From Vicinamibacteria bacterium (GTDB taxonomy: Bacteria; Acidobacteriota; Vicinamibacteria; Vicinamibacterales; UBA8438): DNA of 54,257 nt. Shown in pieces: positions 41,895 through 51,667 of this stretch; within the stretch, counting starts at the first letter, position 1, and each line of letters opens with the position of its first letter. A program made the position numbers and the translations under genes. Below the pieces are notes generated by a model that saw only the letters and a list, made by a program, of their open reading frames with translations, ran no database searches and was not told the DNA's origin. The stretch spans positions 1-54,257 of the forward strand of contig JAJEFC010000262.1 of the NCBI GenBank assembly GCA_022820675.1, read 5' to 3'.

Positions 41895-44800
41895 CAGTCC
41901 GTCTCTCCCGTCAGGGACTCGATGGAGAGGACGCCCTCCTCGCCGCGTTCGATGCGGAAGTAGTCGTGACCGGTGCGCGTGAGGAGCACCTCCTGGTACG
42001 GCGCCGACGACAGCACGTTCTTGAAGACGGCTAGCGACAGGTAGTGCCCCTGTCGCTCTTCGAGACTCGGACGGTAGCCGTCCCCCAGCCTCGTCAACAT
42101 CTCGTAGGTATCCAGATCCACGATCAGCTCCGCCCGTTCGCCGCCCGGCGGCTCGTGCACGAGCCGTAGCGCCTGGGGCACGTGTTCGATGAAGTGGTGC
42201 TCGAAGTCTCCCGGGCGCACCAGACGGAAGTGCGCGCCGGGAAACAGGCGATAGCTCTGGACCGTACCCCGCTCGACGACGCGCACGCGCAACGCGAGCG
42301 AGTCCCCGAGCCGCCGGGGGTCCCCCAGCCCTTCACCCCGGTTGATCCCCATGATCAGCTTGTCGCGGTAGTCGCCGCCCGGGTCGCCCGCTTCCGCGAC
42401 CAGCTTCGAGAACTCGTCGTAACTCCGGTACGGCAGCATCTCCTTCCACCGCTCGTCGCGCCGCTCGAAGAACTCGCGCCGCCGGAGCATGGCCACGTAG
42501 CGCCGGTGGGCGGCCACGCGTCTTGTGACAGACGCCCCGGCATCGGCGGACAACTCCTGGGGCAACTCACGGTGGATCCGTTCGAGGAGCTGCGTGTCGT
42601 ACCCACCGCGCTGCTCGAACGCGAAGCGGGCCGTCTCTCCGGCGGCCGGCGGCAGGTAGCCCAAGGCGCGGTCGAGCTCGGGATTCGTCGCCTCGCCCAC
42701 GTCGATCTGCCGCAACAGGGCCAGCAGGCGGTCCCCCGCACCGTCCCCCTGCCACGCGTTGAAGTAGAAGCCGTCGAGGATCTGCTCACGGGCGCCGGAG
42801 CCGGACCCGGCGTACAGGGCGTGAATCTGGTCGCAGTCCCGTGCGCCGGTCAGCGTGAAGGCGAGGGCGGAGCGCAGATCCCGCATGGTGACGTGGAGCC
42901 GGCCGCGGAAGTGGGTGATCGCATAGAGCGCACGCAGCCGTTCCACGACCCGCCGTCCGGCCACGCGATCCATCAGCGTGCGCGCGTTGTGGTGCGCGTA
43001 GCAGCGATCGCGAATGTCGCAACCGGCGCACGGCGCCCAGAACGGCTCCGCGATGAGTCGGCGGACGAGGCGGTCGAAGATGGCGTCCGACGGACCGTCG
43101 CCCGGCCGGTCGGCGGTGACCGACCGCAAGTTCAGGTTCACCGCCGCAACGCCGTCCGTCGGCGCCGCGCCGGCCAGCCCCGCCACCACGAGCGCCCGCA
43201 GCCGCGGGAAGCGGTCTTCGTTTTCGGTGAGGAAGTCGACGAGCCGCCCCTCGTTGATGGCGATGATGCGCGTCTCGTCCTCCGGCCAGCCGCCGCTGTC
43301 GTCCCCCGCGAAGGGCCGGAAGAAGTCCCGCAACACGTCTTCGTTGGGCTTCTCTCCATCGTCCTGGCTGCCGTCGTGGTTGGTGACGAAGCGGCGCCCG
43401 CCCAACGCGAACTCGGCGCCGTTCGGGCGCGTCACCAGCGTGGGCGCCACCTCCGTGGCCCGTTCGATCTGCTGGATGAACGCCGTCTTTCCGTCTCCCG
43501 CGTTGCCGGTGACGGCGACAAGTCGGAACTCGCCCGCGAGCAGCGCGGGCCGGAGGCCGTCGTCCAGGAGCGTCCTGACGTACGTTTCGCGGCCGATCTC
43601 GTCGAGGCCCCGGGTGCCCGCGTTGCTCCGCGGGCTCTGGCTGTACATCGTCAGCAGGTGGCTGACGAACGGATTGAAGTTCGGCTTGTGCGGCTGGAGC
43701 AGCGCAACCACACCGGTCTCCGGCACGTCCTCGACGGACGGAGCCGGCGGCACGGCGATGACGCTGTCTATCTCGGCGAGCGCGTCTCGAAACGACGTCG
43801 CGGACGCGAACCGATCCACGCGACGGGGTGCAATCGCGCGCAAGAGAACCTGCGTGAACCCCGCCGTCAGGGCGCTGACGTGGTCGCTCGGATCGGTGGG
43901 GGCCTCGCCCGCGACCGGCGTCCCCGCCAGCCACGGGTACTTCCCGGTGACGCATTCGTAGAGCGTGACGCCGAGAGAGAACAGGTCCCAGTCGACCTTC
44001 TCCGCCGTGGTCATCTCCTCGGTGAATTCGAGGTCCGGCGGCATGTAGCGCCGGGTACCGCCGGGGCGGGCCTCGTCGTCCTCCCGGCGCACCGCGACGT
44101 TGAAATCGATGATGCGGACCCCGCGATCCGTCCAGAGCAGGTTCGACGGCTTGATGTCCCGATGGAAGACGCCGTGCCCGTGCAGGTGGTCGAGGCCGGC
44201 GAGGGTGTCGATGCCGAGCCGCCGCACATCTTCGGGGGAGAGCGCACCCGCGTCCAGCAACTCGTTCACGCCGGTGCCGGGGATGTACTCGAGCACCAGG
44301 TACGGCGTCTCGTCCGGCAGCCTGTCCGCCCACACGACGCCAACGACGTTCGGATGAGACGGGAGCTGCGCCAGCACGCTGTACTCGCGCTTGAGGCGCT
44401 CGAACGTCGACCGACGGTCCTTGACGATGATCTTGAGCACCCGGCTGGTGTCTGCGAACGCGTCGAACACGCGGTAGACCACCGCGAACCCGCCCTGGCC
44501 CAGCCGCTCTTCGACGCGGAAACGGTTTGCGATGTCATGGCCCCGCTCCAGAGCGGCGTAGTCCACCTCCGGTCGGTGGGCCGCCGGCGCGACGGTCTTC
44601 GGAGGGGGCGCCGGGCCGCCGGCGCGCGGGTCGGGGCCGACGATGCCGTTGAAGCGGGCCAGGGCCACGGCGGCCGACGAAGGACGGTCTTCCACGTCGA
44701 ACGCGCACAGATGCTGGAGCCACTCGTCGACCTCGGGCGGCAGCTCGGGCTTCTGCTCGGACGGCCTCACCGGGAACAAGCCATCCTTCTCCATCATGTC

Positions 44801-46036
44801 GTCGACGGACGTCCACGCCGGCTCGCCGACCAGCAGCTCGTAGAACACGAGCCCTGCCGCGTACAGATCCGACGCGACGCTCGCCTGCGCGACGTCCCGG
44901 TAGCACTCGGGCGCCTGGTACATCGGGTCGAGCTCGTCGACGACGTCGCCCCCGATCGTGGTGGTTCGGTCCCGGCCGGCGCGCGCGTGGTCGAATCCGC
45001 AGAGGAGCGCCCGCCCCGAGGCCGCGACGAGCACCGCGTCGGGCGTCAGGTTGCGGTGCACCACCTGCGGGTCGCTCCGATGGGCGTGGTCGAGGGCGGC
45101 GAGGACGTCGCGAACCACGGCAATCTTCTGGTCGAAAGTCAGGGCCAATGTGCTCTTCTTGACGTGCTGGCGCAACGCGTGCCCGGCCACATCCGCGGTG
45201 ACGAGCACGAAGCGATCCTCGGCCTCGGTAGGAAAGAACTCCCGAACGGCGAGGAGGTTCGGGTGTCCGGGCAACGCCGACACGGCCCGGTAGGCGTTCT
45301 CGATGCGGCGCCGTTCCCGCTGGCGCTCTTCTTCCGGGAGGTACGGATCGACGGGGTACACGCGAAGCCGGGCAGTGCCGCCGCGCTTCGCGCCGAGCAG
45401 CGTGTGCTTCGCGCGGTACTCCGTATACCGGTCGGTCCCGCCCAGCCTCTCCTCCACTTGCCACGTGCCGAAGCACGGCGGCCCCTTCCTCGGTTTGGCC
45501 CGACCCACGATCGCCTGTTGCACGGGACGGAACTGCGTGCGGATGTCGGTGGATCGCCCCGGCGGAATCCGGCTCGTGGCCTGGAAGAAGGCGACGCACT
45601 TCTGGAGGTAGGCGACGGCCGGCCCGTCCTGGCCGCCGGGGTCCTGTACGAAGGCGTCGGGTGCGGTCATCAGCACCGCCGCATCGACGTACAGCCGCGC
45701 GAGCGCGCGGTTCGTCGGGTACTGGTCGCAGATCAGCGTCTTCAGCGCCTTGGCGTGCCGACGCAGAATCGCGAGCGGCGATTGGTACGGCGCGCGCCCC
45801 TCCGGATACCACTTGCCGCCGTAGACGTCGACGTGACCGCGCGTGCCCTTGACGTCGACCACGTGGACGCAATGCGGCCCCAGCAGGGCGATGTCGATCT
45901 CGTAGATCTCGTGGCCCTGCTTCAGCTCGAAGTTGTGAATGACGGTGAACGTGTTCGGCAGGTGGTCGCGCAGGTAGGCGATCGCTTCCCGCTCGGAGTC
46001 GTTGACCGGCTGACCGATGGCGATGACCTTGGCCAT
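41894..46036 (-). CDS. mad6: NERD nuclease - pseudokinase - Ser/Thr kinase - P-loop ATPase fusion (MADS kinase)
   Basis: 1380 residues. Residues 1-110: NERD domain with EIDIALLGPHCVHVVDVKG (D48, D61-V-K63 of a PD-(D/E)xK-like site). About 186-465: a kinase fold lacking catalytic residues (HRN at 327, CGFD instead of DFG). About 503-755: a complete Hanks kinase (LGQGGFAVVYR, VLKII with K535, FHRDIKPSNLL, IIDFNVA). About 838-1100: P-loop AVTGNAGDGKT and a CAGCDIRDRC metal-binding-like cluster; the remaining 280 residues are unassigned. ATG 46036 overlaps the preceding stop (TGATG). In MADS a protein kinase holds this place; here it probably links detection of unmodified DNA to activation of the last two proteins by phosphorylation, which is inference. 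Confidence 0.85.
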   Translation of the reverse strand: MAKVIAIGQPVNDSEREAIAYLRDHLPNTFTVIHNFELKQGHEIYEIDIALLGPHCVHVVDVKGTRGHVDVYGGKWYPEGRAPYQSPLAILRRHAKALKTLICDQYPTNRALARLYVDAAVLMTAPDAFVQDPGGQDGPAVAYLQKCVAFFQATSRIPPGRSTDIRTQFRPVQQAIVGRAKPRKGPPCFGTWQVEERLGGTDRYTEYRAKHTLLGAKRGGTARLRVYPVDPYLPEEERQRERRRIENAYRAVSALPGHPNLLAVREFFPTEAEDRFVLVTADVAGHALRQHVKKSTLALTFDQKIAVVRDVLAALDHAHRSDPQVVHRNLTPDAVLVAASGRALLCGFDHARAGRDRTTTIGGDVVDELDPMYQAPECYRDVAQASVASDLYAAGLVFYELLVGEPAWTSVDDMMEKDGLFPVRPSEQKPELPPEVDEWLQHLCAFDVEDRPSSAAVALARFNGIVGPDPRAGGPAPPPKTVAPAAHRPEVDYAALERGHDIANRFRVEERLGQGGFAVVYRVFDAFADTSRVLKIIVKDRRSTFERLKREYSVLAQLPSHPNVVGVVWADRLPDETPYLVLEYIPGTGVNELLDAGALSPEDVRRLGIDTLAGLDHLHGHGVFHRDIKPSNLLWTDRGVRIIDFNVAVRREDDEARPGGTRRYMPPDLEFTEEMTTAEKVDWDLFSLGVTLYECVTGKYPWLAGTPVAGEAPTDPSDHVSALTAGFTQVLLRAIAPRRVDRFASATSFRDALAEIDSVIAVPPAPSVEDVPETGVVALLQPHKPNFNPFVSHLLTMYSQSPRSNAGTRGLDEIGRETYVRTLLDDGLRPALLAGEFRLVAVTGNAGDGKTAFIQQIERATEVAPTLVTRPNGAEFALGGRRFVTNHDGSQDDGEKPNEDVLRDFFRPFAGDDSGGWPEDETRIIAINEGRLVDFLTENEDRFPRLRALVVAGLAGAAPTDGVAAVNLNLRSVTADRPGDGPSDAIFDRLVRRLIAEPFWAPCAGCDIRDRCYAHHNARTLMDRVAGRRVVERLRALYAITHFRGRLHVTMRDLRSALAFTLTGARDCDQIHALYAGSGSGAREQILDGFYFNAWQGDGAGDRLLALLRQIDVGEATNPELDRALGYLPPAAGETARFAFEQRGGYDTQLLERIHRELPQELSADAGASVTRRVAAHRRYVAMLRRREFFERRDERWKEMLPYRSYDEFSKLVAEAGDPGGDYRDKLIMGINRGEGLGDPRRLGDSLALRVRVVERGTVQSYRLFPGAHFRLVRPGDFEHHFIEHVPQALRLVHEPPGGERAELIVDLDTYEMLTRLGDGYRPSLEERQGHYLSLAVFKNVLSSAPYQEVLLTRTGHDYFRIERGEEGVLSIESLTGETD

Positions 46037-47460
46037 CAGGCGCCCGCCCGTACCTCTATCCAGCACTCGACCAGTGCGCGTGCTTCGCGCTCGCGATCGA
46101 TAGCGTCGTGCCGTGCCGTGCGGACCGCAAACGCGCGGAGACCAAGCTCCTCCATCTTCGCGTCGTCGAGCTTGGGCAGTTCGACGCCCGCTACCGCGGA
46201 TTCGTCGAGATGGGGGATGGAGGACCCGAACGCCCGAACCTTGAGTTGCCGGCGGCCGTACTCCGACGACAGACAGGCGAACAGGTATCCGGCTTCAGCA
46301 GGGCCCGAACCGAAAACCCGGATCGCGTCTTCCGTGACAGCGCCGCCGAGGACATCCCCGAACGGGAGGATTGCATGCCCGATGAGCCCGTTGAGTTGAC
46401 CTGAGCGTGGCACCAGCACGGTCGTTTCACTGACGGTCAGGTCCTCGATCCGGGGCGTCCGCTTCGCCAGCAGATAGCTGGCGTCGGGATCGGCTCGCAT
46501 GAGGGCGGACGTACCGAAGAATGGCAGACCGAACTGCGCGTCCTCGACAGGGATGCGCTTGAACATCGGCGGCCAGAAGACCCGCTCGGCCAGCTCGCCC
46601 ACCGTCGTGCGCCGCGCCGCCGGGAGCGCCCGCAACGGTTCCAACACCGCGCGGTGATAGTCGCTGTGAAACAGGCCGTCCATCCGACCGCCGAGGGCGC
46701 TGGCCAGCACGGGCGATGTATCCGGCGACTCAACGCCGGACCACCGGTCGATCGGCGGGAGACCGGCCGCTCGCTCGATCTCCCGGATGACCGCCCGCAA
46801 CTCTCCCGACGCCGCCGTTCGCATCTCCGCCGCCTCCGTCACGAGCCGGTGCGCCTCGTCCTGAACCTCGTCGGGGGCGAGCGGAACCGGGACCCGCGCG
46901 ATGTGCCGCGGTTCTAAATGACGGATGATGGCCCCGTAGCCGCCACCCATGAGTAGCGGCAACCCGAATGGTCCGCTCAGGAAGGCATAAAGATACCCGG
47001 GGCTGACAAGTGACGGATCCGGCACGATCTTGAGGATGTCCTGAGACGACCACGTTCCGGCCATGTCCGGACGTGCGTAGGAGATTCGACCGATCGTTCC
47101 CGAGCACGATACGAGGGTCATGTCTACGTCAAGGCGCAGGTACGCGAGCCGAGTCGAGGCGGCGTCCGACCTCTTCAGAAGATCGGTGTGCGTAAGGTCC
47201 GCGTGGAGCATGGTGCTGCCCGTCAAGAAAGGCACGCCGTGATCCGCATCGCGAACGTAGTTCCGTACGAACTGAGGCCCGTTGTAGATGCCACCGTCGT
47301 GCCCTCGCGTCAGTTCGCACAGGTCTACGCAGCGCGCCGGCAGGCGCTCCAGCAACAACTTCAGCTCCACTGCGCCCGACGTGTACGGGCCGCAGTCGAG
47401 GCGCCGGCCTTCCCGCTCGATCCAGGCGCTCGGGACCAGCTTCACCTGCTTCTCCTTCAT
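46036..47460 (-). CDS. mad5: HsdS-like DNA specificity subunit
   Basis: 474 residues with two target-recognition domains in tandem. The first is about residues 35-200 (VDLCELTRGHDGGIYNGPQF...VPFLTGSTML...TLVSCSGTIGRISYARPDMAGTWSSQDILKIVPD...GYLYAFLSGPFG); the second is about 280-440 (TVGELAERVFWPPMFKRIPVE...LPFFGTSALM...TVLVPRSGQLNGLIGHAIL...GGAVTEDAIRVFGS...GYLFACLSSEYGRRQL). Each is followed by a helical stretch. This is the fold of type I restriction specificity subunits, which clamp an HsdM dimer and read a bipartite sequence. It is encoded right after two HsdM-like genes with ATGA overlap. Hand-counted G+C in one stretch here is about 62 percent, lower than in the flanking metabolic genes. 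Confidence 0.88.
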   Translation of the reverse strand: MKEKQVKLVPSAWIEREGRRLDCGPYTSGAVELKLLLERLPARCVDLCELTRGHDGGIYNGPQFVRNYVRDADHGVPFLTGSTMLHADLTHTDLLKRSDAASTRLAYLRLDVDMTLVSCSGTIGRISYARPDMAGTWSSQDILKIVPDPSLVSPGYLYAFLSGPFGLPLLMGGGYGAIIRHLEPRHIARVPVPLAPDEVQDEAHRLVTEAAEMRTAASGELRAVIREIERAAGLPPIDRWSGVESPDTSPVLASALGGRMDGLFHSDYHRAVLEPLRALPAARRTTVGELAERVFWPPMFKRIPVEDAQFGLPFFGTSALMRADPDASYLLAKRTPRIEDLTVSETTVLVPRSGQLNGLIGHAILPFGDVLGGAVTEDAIRVFGSGPAEAGYLFACLSSEYGRRQLKVRAFGSSIPHLDESAVAGVELPKLDDAKMEELGLRAFAVRTARHDAIDREREARALVECWIEVRAGA

Positions 47461-49481
47461 GGTCCCCGGCGCCCTCCCTCCACGAAGGCCCGATACCGCC
47501 CGGCCACGACGGGTAGCTCGTCGTCGACGTGGCGCCGCTGGCGGCGGACGATGCGGGACTCGACCCGCCCGCGGATACGAACCCGCTCGACGACCTCGTC
47601 CTCAAAGATCAGCTCCTCACCATCCGGCGCGCGCTCGAACAGCAACTTGCCGCGGGAGTTGACACCAGCGCGTCGCACGGCGGCCATGAAGACCCAGTAG
47701 TCGGGATGCGCGGCACGCACCAGTTCGTCGTCGCTCCGGCGCCGCAGCACGAGCAGACTCGGCAACGCTGGCGTCAAGCGATAGTCCTTGAGGGTCACCT
47801 TGAACGGGTCCACCGGCAGGTCGATGCTGGCCAGCACTTCGCAGTGCCGCAGAATCCACCAGCGGACGTACTCGTCTCCCGGATTGCCCAGCAGTCCGTC
47901 CGGGAGCAAGATTGCGATGCGTCCGTCGCCGGGCTTCGCCCAGCGCCACGCGCGTTCGAGGAACACGACCTCCGGCGGCACGCCCGCGGGGTTGACGGTG
48001 CCCGAGTTCACGAAGTGGCCTTCGTCGGTTCGCGTCCACACCTTGCCCAGGTCGTAGCGCCTCAGTATGGACTCGTCGTCGATGAGCTCCTTCGCGCTGA
48101 ACCAGGGGTTCGTGATCACGATGTCGATGCTGCCGTCGGGGACCGCGTCGCGCGCCCGCGCCTGGTCATCCAGCTCCCCGTCCGGAAAGGTACGGGCGTC
48201 GATGCGGAAGACGTTGCCCGGGTGGCCCGCCGTGAGCAGCAGGTTGAGGCGGGCGGCCACGACGAGCGCCGGGTCCATGTCGCAGCCGAACACGCGATCG
48301 CCGGCCCAACGCGCTGTGCGCGCCTGGGCGTCCGCGAGCTGGCCCGGGGTCGCGGCATGCGGTGTCGTTTCGGCGCGCGCGAGGTGCTTCTCGAAGACGC
48401 GGGCGGCAGCCATCGCCAGGAACGCACCGGTCCCGCACGATCCGTCCATCACGCGGTCGGTGGAGTCGGGGTCAAGCATGGCCACGGCCATTTCGGCGAC
48501 GTTCAACGGCGTGGGGTATCGGCCTTCCTTGCCGTCCATGGTCGAGCGGACGCCGGAGCGGAACGCGGCGGTGCGGGCTCTGGGCAAACTGTCCGCCAGC
48601 GAGTACCGGGCCAGCTCGGTCACGAGGCGGGCTACCTGCGGGGCCTCGAGGTGCCCGAGGTCCCATCCGTGCCGCAGCACGTCCGACTGCCATCGATTGG
48701 CATCGTCGAAGCACTCGGCGACACGTCGCTGGATATCGGCCTGACCATCGGCCTCAAAGGGCTCGCTACCGCGGATCCAGAAACGGCGGTCGCCGTCCGG
48801 CCGCGTCTCGTCGTAGAGCTTCGACAACAGCAGCGCGCCGAGCGGCTTGAAGGCGTCTTGGCCGAGATGGAGATTTCGCGTCAGGTATTGGTGACACCGG
48901 CCGAGCGCCGCTTCGAGATCGTCCGGATCGGCTGCGACCTGGGTGACCCCGCCCTCGAGCAGGACCGCGTCGGTCGGCTCGCCGGGCGCCGGCCACGCAC
49001 CAATGTCGATGGGGCGTGTCTGGAACGTCGTATCCTCCACCCGGACGAAGAACACCTCGTGCCCGTTGGTCCACATGCCCAGGCGGCAATTCGGGAACCA
49101 CTCGAGCCGCGCGTGGAGCTTCCGTAGATCGGACGCCGCCTCCTGCGGGCTGCGCAGCTTCTCGCGGGCCTTCTGCCGCTGGCAGACGATCACGCGTTCC
49201 ACGTGCTTGTCCTCATCCACGGCTTCCCGGCCGTGGCGCAGGATGGCGATGTCCACGGTCCTGCCGCGCTTGCCCGGCGTGGTGAGGCGATAGCCGGCCC
49301 GGATGTCCGCACGGTCGAACCCGTAGCTGCCGACGAGTTGACGGAGCACCTTCTGGACGAGCGTGTTCTTCGGAGACGACCGAATCGCGCTTCCGGTGAG
49401 GATGTCGATCAACGTGTCGGCACCGCCGCCCGGTTCCGCGCCGCCGTTCTCGTCGACCGGCTCGCCGGTCTCGCCGTTCAT
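47457..49481 (-). CDS. HsdM-like N6-adenine DNA methyltransferase, second copy
   Basis: 674 residues. N-terminal part (about 30-170) looks like the type I R-subunit N-domain (VDIAIL, Asp77; then VIVCQRQK, where the usual acidic residue before Lys104 is replaced), followed by a helical HsdM region (ALGRCHQYLTRN, LGALLLSKLYDE) and the Rossmann methyltransferase: GRYPTPLNVAEMAV, DGSCGTGAFL (motif I, about 345), FGCDMDPALV, IVITNPWF (motif IV, about 456), VFLERAWRWAKPGDGRIAILLPDGLLGN. NPWF and DGSC differ from NPPF and DPAC of the other copy. ATG 49481 overlaps the preceding stop (ATGA). It probably pairs with the first methyltransferase on one specificity subunit. I cannot map it to a mad number. 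Confidence 0.87.
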   Translation of the reverse strand: MNGETGEPVDENGGAEPGGGADTLIDILTGSAIRSSPKNTLVQKVLRQLVGSYGFDRADIRAGYRLTTPGKRGRTVDIAILRHGREAVDEDKHVERVIVCQRQKAREKLRSPQEAASDLRKLHARLEWFPNCRLGMWTNGHEVFFVRVEDTTFQTRPIDIGAWPAPGEPTDAVLLEGGVTQVAADPDDLEAALGRCHQYLTRNLHLGQDAFKPLGALLLSKLYDETRPDGDRRFWIRGSEPFEADGQADIQRRVAECFDDANRWQSDVLRHGWDLGHLEAPQVARLVTELARYSLADSLPRARTAAFRSGVRSTMDGKEGRYPTPLNVAEMAVAMLDPDSTDRVMDGSCGTGAFLAMAAARVFEKHLARAETTPHAATPGQLADAQARTARWAGDRVFGCDMDPALVVAARLNLLLTAGHPGNVFRIDARTFPDGELDDQARARDAVPDGSIDIVITNPWFSAKELIDDESILRRYDLGKVWTRTDEGHFVNSGTVNPAGVPPEVVFLERAWRWAKPGDGRIAILLPDGLLGNPGDEYVRWWILRHCEVLASIDLPVDPFKVTLKDYRLTPALPSLLVLRRRSDDELVRAAHPDYWVFMAAVRRAGVNSRGKLLFERAPDGEELIFEDEVVERVRIRGRVESRIVRRQRRHVDDELPVVAGRYRAFVEGGRRGP

Positions 49482-51667
49482 GACCGCGGCTCCGGGTGTT
49501 CTCGACGGAAGGCGTGGTAGCGCTCTGCGATGGCCGGCAGGTCGTCGTCGACGATCTTCTTCTTGCGCCGCAACGTGCGCGTCACCGTGCGCCCGTTGCG
49601 CGTCACCGTGTCGACTTCTTCCTGCATTTCGGTGATTTCCTCGCCTTCGGGAGAGCGCTTGTGGAGGGTGTTGCCGCGGCGGTCGAAGCCGACCTTCTCG
49701 GCCACGGCCATGAAGATCGGGTAGTCGGCCGGTCCGCCGATCGCCTCGCGTTCGACGACCTCGTGCGGCTTCTTCTTCAGGAAGAGCAGACTCGTCAGGA
49801 TGTTGACGTTCGCCTCCACGATGAACGTCTCCACCGGCAGATCGACGCTGGCGAGCACCCAGGCATGCCGCAGAATCCACCAGCGGATGTACTCTGCTGC
49901 GGGGTTGCCGAGGATGCCGTCGGGCAGGACGATGCCCATGCGACCGCCGGGGCGGAGCCAATCGAGACAGCGCTCGATGAACAGGATCTCGGGGGCCACG
50001 GCGCCCTGCCGCCGTCCGGTGTTCCGGAAGTGCCCGTCTTCCGTCCGTTCCCAGACGTGCGCCAGCTCGAAGGGATCGAGGATGCCCTCGTCGGTGACCG
50101 GGATGGCCGATCCGAACGGCGGATTGGTCATCACCACGTCGGCCGACTCCAGCTTGACCGCCTGGCGTGCCCCCCGCACGCCGCCGAGGTGGCCCTTCGG
50201 GAACTCCAGGGAGTTCAGATGGTAGAGGTGCCCCTTGCCGTCGCCCGCCATCACCATGTTCATCTGGCTGGCCCGGATCAGGAACGGGTCGAAGTCGCAG
50301 CCGAAGACCTGCTTCTTGGCGTAGTTCCGCAGGCGCTGCTGGAGTGACTCGAACTCCTCCGTCGTCTCCGTCTCCGGACGGTGCCGCTCTTCGCGACGAA
50401 ACCGCTCCAGTTGGTGGGCGAGCGTGGCGACGAGAAACCCGCCCGTGCCGCAGGCGGGATCGAGCACGCGCTCGTCCTCCCGCGGATCGAGGATGTCGAC
50501 GACGAGACGGATGGCGCCGCGGGGGGTGAAGTACTGGCCGCGGTCGCCGCGCAGGTTGGTGCCGACGATCTCCTGGTAGGCGGCGCCCTTGGCGTCGACG
50601 TCGATGCGGCTGAACTCGTACTTCGACAGCTCCGAGATCATGAAGGCGAGCGCGCGATCCGACAGGTCGATCTTCTCGCCGCCGTCGAAGATCGTGCGGT
50701 ACTCCTCCTTCACCTCGTCGAAGAGCGGCGCGATTCGCTGCCGGATGGCCTTGCGGCCGTCGTTGGTGAACTGCTCCTCGGGGCCGGCCCAGAAGCGGCG
50801 CCGGCTCCGTTGCCCCGTCCGCTCATCGTACATCTTGCAGAAGATGAGGTAGAGGAACTGCCAGAACGCGGCGTCCTTCGGCATGCCCTCGTTGCCGTGG
50901 ATGAAGTTGTGGCAGCGGCGGAACGCCGTCCGCAACATCTCCGGGTCGGCGCGGCGAGCCCGCGCCCGCGACAGCACGCCGCGGTCGTCGATGGACTCGT
51001 CGGCGGGCGGCCAGTCTCCGATGGGCTCGGCGTCGACCTGGAACCGGGTCGCCTTCTTCCTCAGGAAGAAGAACTCCAGACCGTTGGTCCACAGGCCGTA
51101 CTTGCAGGCGCCGAGCTCCTCGAAGAACGGCTTGATCTCGCCGATATCCTTCGCCGCTTGCTCGTAGTCCCGCATCTTGACCGCGCCGCGCCGGTTCTGC
51201 TTCGGCTCGGGGCGGCAGACTACCACCCGCTGAAGTTGCTCGGGCTCGTGCGGCTGGTCGGCGGCGAAGACGGCGAGATCCACCCGCCGCCGCCGGTTGC
51301 CGACGACGACCGGGAAGTCGCCCTCCATGTCGTCCACGGAGATGCCGTACTCGTGGAACAGCGCGCGGGCGATCCGCTGCCGCACCTGCTCCTTGGGCGT
51401 CTCCTTGAGCGCCTTCTTGCCGGAGATGAAGTCGAGGACGAACCCGTCGCGCACCACCTCGGCGTCGGTCTCGCCCCCGCCGGATCCGCCCGTGGGCGCC
51501 GGACCCGCGCCAGCGCCACCGGCTGCCGACCGGTCTCCGATCGCGGGGCTGACGTCACCGGCTTCCGCTCCGGTCACCGCCCCGACCGCCTCCGCCGCCC
51601 GCGAGGTCGCACGCTCTTCGCCTCGCCGCCGACGTGCCCTCACGCCGGTTCGAGGCGATCCGCTCAC
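49478..51667 (-). CDS. mad2: HsdM-like N6-adenine DNA methyltransferase, first copy
   Basis: 729 residues. Residues 1-70 are low-complexity and basic/Gly-Ala-rich. Residues about 75-230 resemble the type I R-subunit N-terminal nuclease-like domain (RRVDLAVF with D130, VVVCRPEPK with E154-x-K156). A helical HsdM segment follows (FRRCHNFIHGNEG, FLYLIFCKMYDE). The methyltransferase domain has GQYFTPRGAIRLVV, DPACGTGGFL (motif I, about 404), FGCDFDPFLI, VVMTNPPFG (motif IV, about 514) and ERCLDWLRPGGRMGIVLPDGILGN. It should methylate adenine at N6, marking host DNA as self. GTG 51667 overlaps the stop of the HTH gene (GTGA) and follows GGGAGGG. The mad2 label is by analogy. Confidence 0.88.
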   Translation of the reverse strand: MSGSPRTGVRARRRRGEERATSRAAEAVGAVTGAEAGDVSPAIGDRSAAGGAGAGPAPTGGSGGGETDAEVVRDGFVLDFISGKKALKETPKEQVRQRIARALFHEYGISVDDMEGDFPVVVGNRRRRVDLAVFAADQPHEPEQLQRVVVCRPEPKQNRRGAVKMRDYEQAAKDIGEIKPFFEELGACKYGLWTNGLEFFFLRKKATRFQVDAEPIGDWPPADESIDDRGVLSRARARRADPEMLRTAFRRCHNFIHGNEGMPKDAAFWQFLYLIFCKMYDERTGQRSRRRFWAGPEEQFTNDGRKAIRQRIAPLFDEVKEEYRTIFDGGEKIDLSDRALAFMISELSKYEFSRIDVDAKGAAYQEIVGTNLRGDRGQYFTPRGAIRLVVDILDPREDERVLDPACGTGGFLVATLAHQLERFRREERHRPETETTEEFESLQQRLRNYAKKQVFGCDFDPFLIRASQMNMVMAGDGKGHLYHLNSLEFPKGHLGGVRGARQAVKLESADVVMTNPPFGSAIPVTDEGILDPFELAHVWERTEDGHFRNTGRRQGAVAPEILFIERCLDWLRPGGRMGIVLPDGILGNPAAEYIRWWILRHAWVLASVDLPVETFIVEANVNILTSLLFLKKKPHEVVEREAIGGPADYPIFMAVAEKVGFDRRGNTLHKRSPEGEEITEMQEEVDTVTRNGRTVTRTLRRKKKIVDDDLPAIAERYHAFRREHPEPRS

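Noticed and set aside
42182..46399. 1405-codon plus-strand frame
   Set aside because: Complement of the kinase fusion; the minus strand carries complete kinase and NERD motifs.
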